In this document: one piece after another, positions 36,654 through 45,339 of the stretch
How positions within the stretch are numbered: the first letter of the stretch is position 1
Layout of the letters: each line of letters opens with the position of its first letter
NCBI GenBank assembly: GCA_900316985.1
Contig: ONFE01000011.1
Location: 1 to 64,000 of the forward strand
Length of the DNA: 64,000 nt
Reading direction: 5' to 3'
Source of the DNA: an uncultured Prevotellaceae bacterium
Lineage (GTDB): Bacteria; Bacteroidota; Bacteroidia; Bacteroidales; Bacteroidaceae
Position numbers and translations under genes: made by a program
The notes under the pieces: generated by a model
Told to the model about the DNA's origin: nothing
What the model saw: only the letters and a program-made list of their open reading frames with translations
Databases searched by the model: none

Positions 36654-37319
36654 ATGAATGTACAGATAGAAGAAAGTTGGAAGCAACATATCGGAGCAGA
36701 GTTTGAGAAACCGTATTTCTCAGAATTGGTTAACTTTGTGCGTCAGGAGTATAGCACGATGACCTGCTATCCACCGGGACGTGAGATTTTTAATGCCTTT
36801 AACCTGTGTCCCTTTGATAAGGTAAAGGTGGTGATTATTGGACAGGATCCTTATCATGAGCCAGGGCAGGCTGAAGGACTTTGCTTCTCGGTGAAAGACG
36901 GTGTGATGATGCCGCCTTCACTCATCAATATCTTCAAGGAAATCAAAGATGACCTTGGTACGGATATGCCCCGTTCGGGTTCCTTGCGCCGATGGGCAGA
37001 ACAGGGCGTGCTATTGCTGAATGCTACGCTTACAGTGAGAGCGCATCAGGCGGCTTCACATCAACGGAGAGGCTGGGAGGAATTCACGGATGCAGTCATT
37101 CAGGCTGTAGCTCGCGATAAAGAGCATGTGGTTTATATGCTGTGGGGCGGTTTTGCAAAGTCAAAGGCGCGTATTGTGAACCCGCAGCGCAATTTGGTCT
37201 TACAGAGCGCTCATCCATCGCCACTGAGTGCAAACCGTGGCGGATGGTTTGGTAATCACCATTTCTCGCTGTGCAACGACTATCTGGTAAAGACGGGACA
37301 AACTCCGATTCAGTGGTAA
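36654..37319 (+). CDS. ung: Uracil-DNA glycosylase (family 1)
   Basis: The 221-residue protein removes uracil from DNA as the first step of base excision repair. The catalytic Asp65 is in IIGQDPYHEPGQAEGL and the catalytic His187 in LVLQSAHPSPLSANRG; WGGFAKSKA is also typical. The ATG at 36654 is chosen because WKQHIGAEFEKPYF is where family members begin; the upstream extension needs a TTG inside the promoter. The stop is one base before the next ATG, so ung and the DUF3109 gene form an operon. Confidence 0.95.
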   Translation: MNVQIEESWKQHIGAEFEKPYFSELVNFVRQEYSTMTCYPPGREIFNAFNLCPFDKVKVVIIGQDPYHEPGQAEGLCFSVKDGVMMPPSLINIFKEIKDDLGTDMPRSGSLRRWAEQGVLLLNATLTVRAHQAASHQRRGWEEFTDAVIQAVARDKEHVVYMLWGGFAKSKARIVNPQRNLVLQSAHPSPLSANRGGWFGNHHFSLCNDYLVKTGQTPIQW

Positions 37320-37320
37320 T

Positions 37321-37959
37321 ATGATGATACCTCCTATTATAGATGTTGCTGGCGTACTGGTTTCTTCGGATATCATCACCGAAAGATTCTGCTGCGACCT
37401 GGAACAATGCAAAGGTGCTTGCTGTGTGGAAGGCGATGCCGGTGCTCCGGTGACACTCGATGAAATTGGCGAGATAGAGGATGCACTGGATGTCGTATGG
37501 GAGGATATGACGGCTTCCGCTCAGGCCGTGGTGGATAGGCAGGGTGTAGCCTATACGGACCTTGAGGGGGAATTGGTGACTAGTATCGTAGGGGGAAAAG
37601 ATTGCGTTTTTACTTATTATGACGATTTGGAAATAACTAACACCCAACACCCATCACCCATCACACATTGTTGCCTGTGTGCTTTGGAAAAGGCTTACAG
37701 GGCTGGAACCTCGAAATTCTGCAAGCCCATCAGTTGTGCGCTTTATCCCATTCGTGAGAAACGGTTCAGCAGTGGTCTTATCGGGTTGAACTATCATCGT
37801 TGGAGTGTGTGTGAATGTGCAAGAAAAAAGGGAAAGTCACTTGACCTTCCCATATATCGTTTTCTGAAAGAACCGCTTATTCGCCGCTTTGGCAAGGAAT
37901 GGTATGCGGAATTGGAAACAATCGTCAAAGAATTGGCTGCGCAAGGGTTTGAACTATAA
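37321..37959 (+). CDS. DUF3109 family cysteine-rich protein
   Basis: This 212-residue protein has the DUF3109 cysteine pattern: RFCCDLEQCKGACCVEGDAGAP near the start, CCLCALEKAYR in the middle, and FCKPISCALYPIRE and VCECARKKGK later. The cysteines suggest a metal or iron-sulfur site like that of zinc/iron-chelating cluster proteins; the function is unknown. The segment ITNTQHPSPITH before the middle cysteines is coded by repeats of a CACCCAT-like heptamer and seems to be an insertion. It is one base behind ung, and its 3' end faces the AraC gene. Confidence 0.85.
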   Translation: MMIPPIIDVAGVLVSSDIITERFCCDLEQCKGACCVEGDAGAPVTLDEIGEIEDALDVVWEDMTASAQAVVDRQGVAYTDLEGELVTSIVGGKDCVFTYYDDLEITNTQHPSPITHCCLCALEKAYRAGTSKFCKPISCALYPIREKRFSSGLIGLNYHRWSVCECARKKGKSLDLPIYRFLKEPLIRRFGKEWYAELETIVKELAAQGFEL

Positions 37960-37962
37960 TCT

Positions 37963-38823
37963 TTAACTCTTCCTGTACTTTGACGGTGACATCCCGACAT
38001 GCTCTTTAAAGAACTTCCCGAAGAAACTCTGGTTGGGGAAATGAAGTTGTTGGGCAATCTCCTTGATGCTCAGCGCTGAATCCTTCAGCATGACACGAGC
38101 CTCGAGAATGACGTAGTTGTCAATCCATTCGTTGGGTGTGCGGCGGCTGACCTGCTTTACTGACTCAGAGAGATATTTGGGCGTGATGCAGAGTTGCTTG
38201 GCATACCAACTGACTCGTTTCTCTTCGCGGAAATTATTCTCTACAAGGTCGATGAATTGGGAGAAAATGACTTCAGCGCGCGATTGTTTGCGGTCGCTGC
38301 TTTGAATACGGAAAATAACATTGCCCAGATCGTAGATCATCGTCATCATCAGGGAGCGTACCACATCACGGCGGAAATGGTGGTCCTGTTTGTCCATTTT
38401 CTGCTTGATGCCCTGGAAATAGGTGCAGATATTGTTCACCTCGTCCTTGTTGAGTGTGAAGACAGGATGCGTGCGTGAGAAAATGAAAATTGAAGATAGT
38501 TCGTGAATGCCCTTGATGATCTCGTGAAAGAAGTCATCGCTGAGCATAATGGCAATGCCTGAGAAACCGCCGCTAGGATGATAATTGTTGACCACCTGTC
38601 CTTCACTGATGATGATGATGTCGTTGACGCTTACGGTATGGTTCAGGGTGTCTACGCTGTATTGCGCTTCCCCTTTCAGGCAAAGCCCCAGCAGGATGCA
38701 TCTCATCTTCATGGGACCTTGCGGCATGGGCACCTCGCTAAAGTCGTCGAAAAGCAGGATGTCGTCTTCAATGTGGCTACCATTATATATCTGTCTGGTG
38801 GCGGCTATGGAAATGTCAGTCAT
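37963..38823 (-). CDS. AraC-family transcriptional regulator
   Basis: The protein has 286 residues from the ATG at 38823, or 291 from an ATG at 38838. An N-terminal cupin-like sensing domain (about residues 1-150) is followed by a C-terminal AraC helix-turn-helix pair (WYAKQLCITPKYLSESVKQV and IKEIAQQLHFPNQSFFGKFFKEHVGMSPSKYR). The 38823 start overlaps the stop of the GH95 gene as ATGA, which points to translational coupling. It probably controls genes for sugar use, perhaps its own GH95 partner. Confidence 0.85.
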   Translation of the reverse strand: MTDISIAATRQIYNGSHIEDDILLFDDFSEVPMPQGPMKMRCILLGLCLKGEAQYSVDTLNHTVSVNDIIIISEGQVVNNYHPSGGFSGIAIMLSDDFFHEIIKGIHELSSIFIFSRTHPVFTLNKDEVNNICTYFQGIKQKMDKQDHHFRRDVVRSLMMTMIYDLGNVIFRIQSSDRKQSRAEVIFSQFIDLVENNFREEKRVSWYAKQLCITPKYLSESVKQVSRRTPNEWIDNYVILEARVMLKDSALSIKEIAQQLHFPNQSFFGKFFKEHVGMSPSKYRKS

Positions 38824-41231
38824 TGGATGTTTTTCCATTTTCCTTTCTTGATTTTAATAGTCTTGCTAATATGGTTGAAATGAACGGTGACGGTGCCGTT
38901 TTCTTTGCCGTAGATTCGGGCTGTCTTCACCTGTCCATCCTCCCATGTCATATCGATTTCAAAACCGCCGCGGGCACAAAGACCGCTTACACTACCGTCC
39001 TGCCATTCTTTTGGAAGGGCCGGGAGGAGCGTGATTTGCGTTGTGTGATTGGTGATGGAACTTTGCAGAAGCATTTCGCAAACACCAGCTGTTCCACCGA
39101 AGTTTCCGTCAATCTGGAAAGGTGGATGGGCATCGAAGAGGTTTGGATAGGTGCCTCCACTGCGACGGCGGTCTGGCCCTCTGTAATTGTCAGGACTGAC
39201 GTAGGTGAGCAATTTCTGATAAATATGATAAGCCTGTTCAGCCTCACCGAGTCGTGCCCAGAGGTTGATGCGCCATCCTGTACTCCACCCTGTTGTCTTA
39301 TCACCTTTCTGGATGAGCGTCTCTTTACAGGCTTTCAGTAAATTGACATCCGTAAGATGGTTACCAGGATAGAGTCCTATGAGGTGACTCTGATGGCGAT
39401 GCTTCGGGTCGAAGTCATCCCAGTCGTAGTACCATTCGTTCAGGTCGCCCATGTGTCCTATTGTATATGGATGTAGTTTGTTTAAGGTAATATTCATGGG
39501 GATGCAATCGTCAACGATGCCCCAACCGTTCTGCTTATCGCCATGCTTTACCAAGTTTTTGTGGGCAGCAATAGTATTGGCGAGCAGTTCTCGGATGATG
39601 GCGAGGTCGGCTGTGCCGCCATAGCAAGTCATACCGTGATAGCCCTTGTCGGTAACATATTCATTCTCCGGCGATGTGGATGGCGCGGTAATCAGTTCGC
39701 CTGTTTTTTTAGGATTCTCAATGAGCCAGTCAAGACAGAAGTCGGCGGCTCCCTTCATCAGCGGGAAAGCCACATTGCGCAGGTATTCCTTGTCCAGCGT
39801 GAAAAGGTAGCGCTCCCATAGCGTGTTCACGAGCCATGCACCGCCCAGGTTCCAGTTGGCCCATTCGGGCTTTTCGTTTTTCTCACCCACAGGATTGGTC
39901 ATGGCCCAGATGTCGGAGTTATGACTGCTGCACCATCCGCGGTCTATTCCATAGTAATTCTTCGCCGTATAACGCCCATTTTCCGACAAGGCTTTCACAA
40001 AGCCGTCGAGCGGCATGGCCATTTCTGCCAGATTTGCGGTGAAGGCTGGCCAGTAGTTCTCCTCCAAGTTGATGTTCACGGTATAGTTGCCACGCCAGGG
40101 TGACCACTTGTGTGGGGTCCATAGTCCTTGCAGATTGGCAGGAACGCCAGGCGTGCGTGAGCAACTGATGAGTAGATAACGGCCATATTGGAAATATAAA
40201 GTCTCAAGATAGGTGCTTGGGCGCCCGTCGCTATAGGCCTTGAGCAGTTCGTCCGTGGTCATGGCTTCCGACTCGTAATCATCTGAGAGACTGAATGTTC
40301 GGCCTGCTACCTTTTGTTTGGTACTTTTGCCTAATTCCAACTGTACCCGGGAATAGTATTGACGGTAGTCTGCGATATGACGTTCGCGCAATTGCGGCCA
40401 GGTGAAGTTCACCAAGTGCCAAGCCATGTCAGTTGCATCATTGATGTAGTCGGCTCCTTCCGTCACCGGATGTTTGTCGAAACCGTTGAAGCTTGTGGCG
40501 TTGACGAAGCAGAGCGTCGCTTCGTCAACATCCCTGAGTTGCAACGTGGAGTCGCTTACCACCACAGAGCCGCCATTATTGAACACACGGAGGATGGAAC
40601 AGAAATGAATGCTGTTCTTCTCGTCCCCGATGGCATGTCCCAGCATGGTTAGTTGGTTCTGGCTGGCTTTCACATGGTGAGGAACCTGTGAAGTGAGCCT
40701 GAGGTCTACGTTAATAGACCGTGCCTTGTTGGCCGTCAGATGCACAGCAATCACCTTGTCGGGGTTCGATGCTAAGTATTCGCGCTGGAAGACAACGTTG
40801 TTTCGCGAGTAAAGCACCTGTGCAACAGCACTGTCGAGACTCAGCTCGCGGTGGTAACCTGTGATGCTGCCTGCATTGCAGTCATCGATGTAGAGCATGC
40901 CCAACGGTTGGTAGAACTGAGAGTTATGTCCTTGAACATGGAGTTGTAATGAATCAGCCAAGGCATAGTCCTCGTTGAACAAAGCCTCGCGGATTTTAGG
41001 AATCCATTGTGATGCCCCGGCATCCTCATTTCGGTCAACGGGCTGACCAGTCCACAAAGTAATATCATTCAGGTACAAAGAGTCTGTATCAGCACCGCCA
41101 TAGAGCAGGGCGCCGATCTTTCCATTACGGTTGTACCACAGGCGCATGGGCTGTTGACGGGCATTTGTCGGAATATTGACAATCGTCAATAGAATGACCG
41201 ATACAATAATGCTGAGGCGGTATTTTTTCAT
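38820..41231 (-). CDS. Glycoside hydrolase family 95 (alpha-L-fucosidase or alpha-L-galactosidase type)
   Basis: The 803-residue protein has a signal peptide (about residues 1-24). The N-terminal beta domain opens with RLWYNRNGKIGALLYGGADTDSLYLNDITLWTGQP. The barrel carries GLWTPHKWSPWRGNYTVNINLEENYWPAF and the later ITAPSTSPENEY and PPFQIDGNFGGTAGVCEMLLQS motifs, all hallmarks of GH95. Members remove terminal alpha-1,2-fucose or alpha-galactose from plant or host glycans. It is isolated from other sugar genes except for its coupled AraC regulator. The exact sugar is uncertain. Confidence 0.9.
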   Translation of the reverse strand: MKKYRLSIIVSVILLTIVNIPTNARQQPMRLWYNRNGKIGALLYGGADTDSLYLNDITLWTGQPVDRNEDAGASQWIPKIREALFNEDYALADSLQLHVQGHNSQFYQPLGMLYIDDCNAGSITGYHRELSLDSAVAQVLYSRNNVVFQREYLASNPDKVIAVHLTANKARSINVDLRLTSQVPHHVKASQNQLTMLGHAIGDEKNSIHFCSILRVFNNGGSVVVSDSTLQLRDVDEATLCFVNATSFNGFDKHPVTEGADYINDATDMAWHLVNFTWPQLRERHIADYRQYYSRVQLELGKSTKQKVAGRTFSLSDDYESEAMTTDELLKAYSDGRPSTYLETLYFQYGRYLLISCSRTPGVPANLQGLWTPHKWSPWRGNYTVNINLEENYWPAFTANLAEMAMPLDGFVKALSENGRYTAKNYYGIDRGWCSSHNSDIWAMTNPVGEKNEKPEWANWNLGGAWLVNTLWERYLFTLDKEYLRNVAFPLMKGAADFCLDWLIENPKKTGELITAPSTSPENEYVTDKGYHGMTCYGGTADLAIIRELLANTIAAHKNLVKHGDKQNGWGIVDDCIPMNITLNKLHPYTIGHMGDLNEWYYDWDDFDPKHRHQSHLIGLYPGNHLTDVNLLKACKETLIQKGDKTTGWSTGWRINLWARLGEAEQAYHIYQKLLTYVSPDNYRGPDRRRSGGTYPNLFDAHPPFQIDGNFGGTAGVCEMLLQSSITNHTTQITLLPALPKEWQDGSVSGLCARGGFEIDMTWEDGQVKTARIYGKENGTVTVHFNHISKTIKIKKGKWKNIQ

Positions 41232-41255
41232 TATGAGTGTTTTAATAGCTTAGAA

Positions 41256-41289
41256 AAAACGGCAAGTGGATGATTCCACCTGCCGTTTT
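41256..41289 (-). terminator. gyrB terminator
   Basis: On the minus strand, a 15-bp stem with one G-U pair (41275-41289 and 41256-41270) ends in TTTTTT, shortly after the gyrB stop. The G-U pair forms only in the minus transcript, supporting the direction. Confidence 0.8.
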
Positions 41290-41303
41290 ATTTGGATGGG
41301 GTA

Positions 41304-43274
41304 TTATGCGTCGATGTTGGCGTAGGTGGCGTTCTTCTCGATGAACTCACGACGTGGCTCTACGTCATCGCCCATGAGCATGGAGAAGATCTCGTCGGCC
41401 TCGGCGGCATTCTCGATAGTCACCTGTTTCAGGAGTCGGGTCTTCGGGTCCATGGTCGTTTCCCAAAGTTGCTCTGGATTCATTTCACCCAAACCTTTGT
41501 ATCGCTGTGTATGCAAGGCTGTTGCATTCTCGTCGCCGGCCACATATTTGTCGATGAAAGCCTGACGCTGCTGCTCTGTGTAGCAATATTCCGAGAATTT
41601 CTTGTAAGTACACTTGTAAAGCGGCGGTGTGGCGATGTATAGGTGACCTTCCTGAATAACGCGCGGCATGAAGCGGTAGAAGAGTGTCATAATAAGGGTG
41701 TCGATGTGGGAGCCATCGACGTCGGCGTCGGTCATGATGATAATCTTGTCATAACGCAGTTTGTCGATGTTGGCTTCCTTGTCGCCTTCACCTTCCACAC
41801 CAAAACGCACGCCGATACTCTGGATGATGTTCATCACGGATTCGGCTTCAAAGACACGGTGCCATTGAACCTTTTCCACATTCAGAATCTTACCACGGAG
41901 CGGCAGGATGGCCTGCGTGTAACGGTCGCGGCCCTGCTTGGCAGAACCTCCTGCGGAGTCACCCTCAACGAGGAATATCTCACATTCTTTCGGATCCTTA
42001 TTGGAACAGTCGGCCAACTTACCGGGCAGACCGCCACCCGTCATCGGGTTTTTGCGCTGCACACTTTCACGGGCCTTGCGGGCTGCAATACGGGCCGTGG
42101 CAGCCAGTACCACCTTGTCGCAGATAAGACGAGCCTCCTTAGGATGCTCTTCCAAGTAGTTGGTAAGAGCCTCACCTACAGCTTGCTGAACGGCACCAGC
42201 CACTTCTGAGTTTCCGAGTTTTGTTTTGGTCTGTCCCTCAAACTGGGGCTCTGCTACCTTGATAGAGATAACGGCCGTAAGACCTTCGCGGAAGTCTTCA
42301 CCGGCAATTTCAATCTTGGCTTTTTCGATATTCTTGGATATCTGGGGGTCAGCATCAGCATAGGCCTTCAGGGTACGGGTCAATGCCATACGGAAACCTG
42401 TCAGGTGGGTACCACCCTCAATGGTGTTGATGTTATTCACATAAGAGTGAATGTTCTCCGAATAGTCGGTATTGTACATCACAGCCACTTCAATAGGTGT
42501 TCCTTGTTTCTCAGTCTTCAGATAGATGACATCGTCGAAAAGATGGGTGCGGTGGCGGTCCACATAGCGCACGAACTCCTTGAGTCCGTCCTTGGCGTGG
42601 AATACCTCCTGCTTGGTCTTGCCATCCTCATCGGGACGTAGGTCGGTAAGCGTGATGGTGATACCGGCATTTAGGAAAGCCAGTTCGCGCATACGCTTGG
42701 CGATGGTGTCATAATTATAAGTGGTGGTGGTGAAGACGGTGGCATCAGGCCAGAACTGTTGGCGTGTACCGGTCTTGTCCGTATCACCTACGATCTTGAC
42801 GTCATAGAGCGGTTTTCCCTTTTCGTACTCCTGCTGATAGATATGACCATTGCGGAATACCTGACTCAGCATATGGGAAGAAAGAGCATTCACACAACTT
42901 ACACCAACGCCATGGAGACCACCACTGACTTTGTAAGAGCCTTTGTCGAACTTACCACCGGCATGGAGCACGGTCATAACCACTTCCAATGCACTCTTGT
43001 GCATCTTCTCATGCTCGTCCACGGGAATACCGCGACCATTATCTTGAACAGTAATGGAATTGTCTTCGTTGATGGTTACCTCTATATGTGTACAGTAACC
43101 GGCCATAGCCTCGTCTATGGAGTTGTCAACAGTCTCATTCACCAAGTGGTGGAGACCCTTTTCTGAGATGTCACCGATGTACATAGCCGGGCGCTTACGC
43201 ACGGCTTCCAGACCTTCCAGGACCTGGATATTACTCGCGGAATAATTGTTTCCGTTGTTTTGATTTTCTGCCAT
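41304..43274 (-). CDS. gyrB: DNA gyrase subunit B
   Basis: The 656-residue protein is the ATPase subunit that powers negative supercoiling with GyrA. Its GHKL ATPase has VRKRPAMYIGD, DNSIDEA, DNGRGIPV and GLHGVGVSCVNALS. The TOPRIM region has FLVEGDSAGGSAKQGRDR and MTDADVDGSHI. The C-terminal part has QRYKGLGEMNPEQLWETTMDP. The length and lack of the large E. coli insertion are normal for Bacteroidetes. It lies alone with its own promoter and terminator; gyrA is not in the window. Confidence 0.96.
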   Translation of the reverse strand: MAENQNNGNNYSASNIQVLEGLEAVRKRPAMYIGDISEKGLHHLVNETVDNSIDEAMAGYCTHIEVTINEDNSITVQDNGRGIPVDEHEKMHKSALEVVMTVLHAGGKFDKGSYKVSGGLHGVGVSCVNALSSHMLSQVFRNGHIYQQEYEKGKPLYDVKIVGDTDKTGTRQQFWPDATVFTTTTYNYDTIAKRMRELAFLNAGITITLTDLRPDEDGKTKQEVFHAKDGLKEFVRYVDRHRTHLFDDVIYLKTEKQGTPIEVAVMYNTDYSENIHSYVNNINTIEGGTHLTGFRMALTRTLKAYADADPQISKNIEKAKIEIAGEDFREGLTAVISIKVAEPQFEGQTKTKLGNSEVAGAVQQAVGEALTNYLEEHPKEARLICDKVVLAATARIAARKARESVQRKNPMTGGGLPGKLADCSNKDPKECEIFLVEGDSAGGSAKQGRDRYTQAILPLRGKILNVEKVQWHRVFEAESVMNIIQSIGVRFGVEGEGDKEANIDKLRYDKIIIMTDADVDGSHIDTLIMTLFYRFMPRVIQEGHLYIATPPLYKCTYKKFSEYCYTEQQRQAFIDKYVAGDENATALHTQRYKGLGEMNPEQLWETTMDPKTRLLKQVTIENAAEADEIFSMLMGDDVEPRREFIEKNATYANIDA

Positions 43275-43300
43275 TTTAGTATTTTGCTATTAATAGAGTG

Positions 43301-43308
43301 CAAAGATA
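43301..43308 (-). promoter_or_regulatory. gyrB -7 promoter element
   Basis: TATCTTTG on the minus strand lies about 27 nt before the gyrB ATG at 43274. No clear -33 TTTG is present. Confidence 0.55.
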
Positions 43309-43358
43309 CAAAATTTATCGCTAAATACGTAGTATTTAGATGCTAAAAAATTTAAAAT

Positions 43359-43388
43359 AAAAAAGTCGCCAACCTTTTGGGTGACGAC
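43359..43388 (-). terminator. rpsT terminator
   Basis: On the minus strand, GTCGTCACCC and GGTTGGCGAC form a 10-bp stem with one mismatch and an AAAA loop, followed by TTTTTT. It begins about 30 bp after the rpsT stop. Confidence 0.65.
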
Positions 43389-43419
43389 CTTTATTTTTTT
43401 GTTTGTTTTGTCCTTGCGG

Positions 43420-43674
43420 TTAGCCTAACTTCGCAATGTGCTTGGCCAAGCTTGACTTCAGGTTTGAAGCCTTGTTCTTGTGGATGATGTTGGTCTTAGC
43501 CAACTTGTCCAGCATCTTCTGTACGGTGGGGTACATCTTTACAGCCTCTTCCTTGTCAGTGGTTGCGCGGAGTTTACGAACAGCGTTACGCATTGTCTTT
43601 GCGTAGTAGCGGTTGTGCTCATTGCGAGTCTTGGTCTGACGGATTCTTTTCTCCGATGATTTGTGATTTGCCAT
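43420..43674 (-). CDS. rpsT: 30S ribosomal protein S20
   Basis: This 84-residue basic helical protein binds 16S rRNA in the small subunit. [35 protein letters not shown] and [26 protein letters not shown] are typical of bS20. It stands just downstream of tRNA-Glu on the same strand. The 84-residue length is normal. Confidence 0.95.
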   Translation of the reverse strand: MANHKSSEKRIRQTKTRNEHNRYYAKTMRNAVRKLRATTDKEEAVKMYPTVQKMLDKLAKTNIIHKNKASNLKSSLAKHIAKLG

Positions 43675-43825
43675 TTTCTTTTAATCTTTTAATTAATCTT
43701 TGAAATTTCGAATGTAGGTCTTATGTCACGAGGACTGCCTTAAAAAAGAAAAATCCCCCATCTTTTCCCTTGGCAATGGTTTGCCTCGTTAGCGCAGTCA
43801 CTGCGCGGATGGCGGTTTTCTGTAG

Positions 43826-43897
43826 TAGTCCCTAGGAGAGTCGAACTCCTCTTTAGAGAATGAAAATCTCTCGTCCTAGCCGATAGACGAAGGGACC
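43826..43897 (-). tRNA. tRNA-Glu (anticodon UUC)
   Basis: On the minus strand the cloverleaf reads: acceptor GGTCCCT pairing AGGGACT, D-arm GTCTATCGGCTAGGAC, anticodon stem AGAGA-TCTCT with loop TTTTCAT (anticodon TTC), and T-arm GGAGTTCGACTCTCC. The G1-U72 pair and the missing encoded CCA are fine for this group. A good -7 element lies upstream. Confidence 0.93.
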
Positions 43898-43918
43898 ATC
43901 GTGCCTGTAAAGCGGGTG

Positions 43919-43926
43919 CAAAGGTA
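43919..43926 (-). promoter_or_regulatory. tRNA-Glu -7 promoter element
   Basis: TACCTTTG on the minus strand sits 21 bp upstream of the tRNA 5' end. No clear -33 is seen. Confidence 0.5.
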
Positions 43927-43933
43927 CGAATAA

Positions 43934-44060
43934 AAGTGAAGAGTGAAGAGTGAAGCATGAAGAATTTTTAGGAAATTAATAATTTTTAAGAAATTCGTCA
44001 GCTTTCAAGCCTCTTCAAATGAACTCCCAATTCTTCACTCTTCACTTTTCATTCTTCACT
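43934..44060. repeat. Heptamer runs (TGAAGAG/TGAAGAA) in inverted arrangement
   Basis: TGAAGAG-type heptamers run from about 43937 to 43964; the reverse complement (TTCACTCTTCAC and similar) runs from about 44033 to 44060. The two runs could pair with each other across about 70 bp. Similar heptamers lie upstream of greA (36524-36550). Confidence 0.7.
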
Positions 44061-45002
44061 TTATAGAATGCACTTCAGATTTTTGGCCAACTGTTCCTTG
44101 CTGCTAGCGCCTACAAGGACTGATGTAGTGCCGCGCTGTTCCAGAATCCATCGCAGCGCCTTCTCGGCCAGCGTCTGTCCGGCCGCCAGTGCCTCAGCAT
44201 TCCATGCCTTCAGTTGGGCCAGCAGTTCGGGCGTCAGCATTTCTTCCCGGAGGAATTTGCCTTTGCTCATGCGGCTGTCTTGGGGAATGCCGTTCAGGTA
44301 GCGATCGGTGAGCAGTCCCTGTGCAAGGGGGGAGAAGGAAATGAAGCCAATACCGTTGTCAGCACAATAGTCGAGGATGCCCTGCTCCTGCGGTTCGCGG
44401 TTGAGCATGTTCAGCTTGTCCTGGAAGATGAGCAGGGGCACATCGCGTTCCGAAAGATATTTGTCGGCAATCTTCAGCGCTTCCAGTGGCCAGCGGGAGA
44501 TACCCACATAGAGTGCCTTACCTTGACGAACGATGTCCACCAATGCCTGAAGTGTTTCTTCCAGCGGTGTGTTGGGATCATAGCGGTGGCTGTAGAACAA
44601 GTCCACGTAGTCAATCTTCATGCGTTTCAGGCTTTGGTCGATGCTTGCCATCAGATATTTGCGGGAACCCCAGTCGCCGTAGGGCCCGGGCCACATATCA
44701 TATCCAGCCTTCGATGAGATGAACAACTCGTCGCGATAAGGGCGGAAGTCATCGTCCATCAGCCGTCCCATCGTTTCCTCGGCGCTGCCGTAAGGAGGAC
44801 CGTAGTTGTTGGCCAGGTCAAAATGTACCACTCCGTGGTCGAATGCATAGCGTGCCGTTTCGCGGCAATGCTCATAAACATCGACTCCGCCGAAGTTATG
44901 CCAGAAGCCTAAACTCACTTCGGGTAGCATCACACCCGAATGTCCGCAACGGCGGTATTTCATCCGCTCGTAGCGCTGTTCGTCAGCAATATATTTCTCC
45001 AT
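44061..45002 (-). CDS. Aldo/keto reductase (YghZ/Gpr-like)
   Basis: The 313-residue NADPH-dependent barrel reduces aldehydes or ketones. The catalytic tetrad is Asp62, Tyr67 (HFDLANNYGPPYGSAE), Lys98 (FISSKAGYDMWPGPYG) and His139 (LFYSHRYDPNTPLEETL). The motif set resembles L-glyceraldehyde 3-phosphate reductases (YghZ). The true substrate is unknown. It is a single gene whose promoter is part of a three-copy direct repeat. Confidence 0.9.
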   Translation of the reverse strand: MEKYIADEQRYERMKYRRCGHSGVMLPEVSLGFWHNFGGVDVYEHCRETARYAFDHGVVHFDLANNYGPPYGSAEETMGRLMDDDFRPYRDELFISSKAGYDMWPGPYGDWGSRKYLMASIDQSLKRMKIDYVDLFYSHRYDPNTPLEETLQALVDIVRQGKALYVGISRWPLEALKIADKYLSERDVPLLIFQDKLNMLNREPQEQGILDYCADNGIGFISFSPLAQGLLTDRYLNGIPQDSRMSKGKFLREEMLTPELLAQLKAWNAEALAAGQTLAEKALRWILEQRGTTSVLVGASSKEQLAKNLKCIL

Positions 45003-45020
45003 TGTTCAGATAGTTTTCGG

Positions 45021-45052
45021 CAAAGGTACGATTTAGTGAGCACAAATGCAAA
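45021..45052 (-). promoter_or_regulatory. Promoter of the aldo/keto reductase gene
   Basis: On the minus strand TTTG (45052-45049), a 20-bp spacer and TACCTTTG (45028-45021) match the Bacteroidetes consensus. The leader to the ATG at 45002 is about 15 nt. It lies within the first copy of the repeat described next. Confidence 0.75.
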
Positions 45053-45254
45053 TAAAACTTGTTTTAATTTGCTTTGTCGAGCGTAAGTACCTTCTGGAAA
45101 GGTACGAATAAGTGAGAACAATACCAAAAAGAAACTTGTTTATTTTTGTATTGTCGAACGCAAATACCTTCACGGAGGAACGACGTAAAGGTACGATTTA
45201 GTGAGCACAAATGCAAATAAAACTTGTTTTAATTTGCTTTGTCGAGCGTAAGTA
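45022..45254. repeat. Three tandem copies of a promoter-containing sequence
   Basis: Copies at 45022-45089 and 45187-45254 are identical over 68 bp. A diverged middle copy spans about 45098-45166. Only the copy next to the gene has TTTG at the end of its -7 element; in the other two, the corresponding base is different (TACCTTTC and TACCTTTA). Confidence 0.85.
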
Positions 45255-45270
45255 TCGTTTTAATAGAATC

Positions 45271-45295
45271 GGAGGGACAGGTTTGAGGTGATCCC
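45271..45295. repeat. Half-copy of the REP-like element
   Basis: GGAGGGACAGGTTTGAGGTG is close to the right arm of the REP-like hairpin at 48683-48759. No partner arm is present here. Confidence 0.5.
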
Positions 45296-45339
45296 AAATT
45301 CGTCATCCTCGTACGCGCGTGCGCGAGATTTTTCATTTT

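Noticed and set aside
43740..43958. A 72-codon minus-strand open frame
   Set aside because: It overlaps tRNA-Glu completely and has no protein features.
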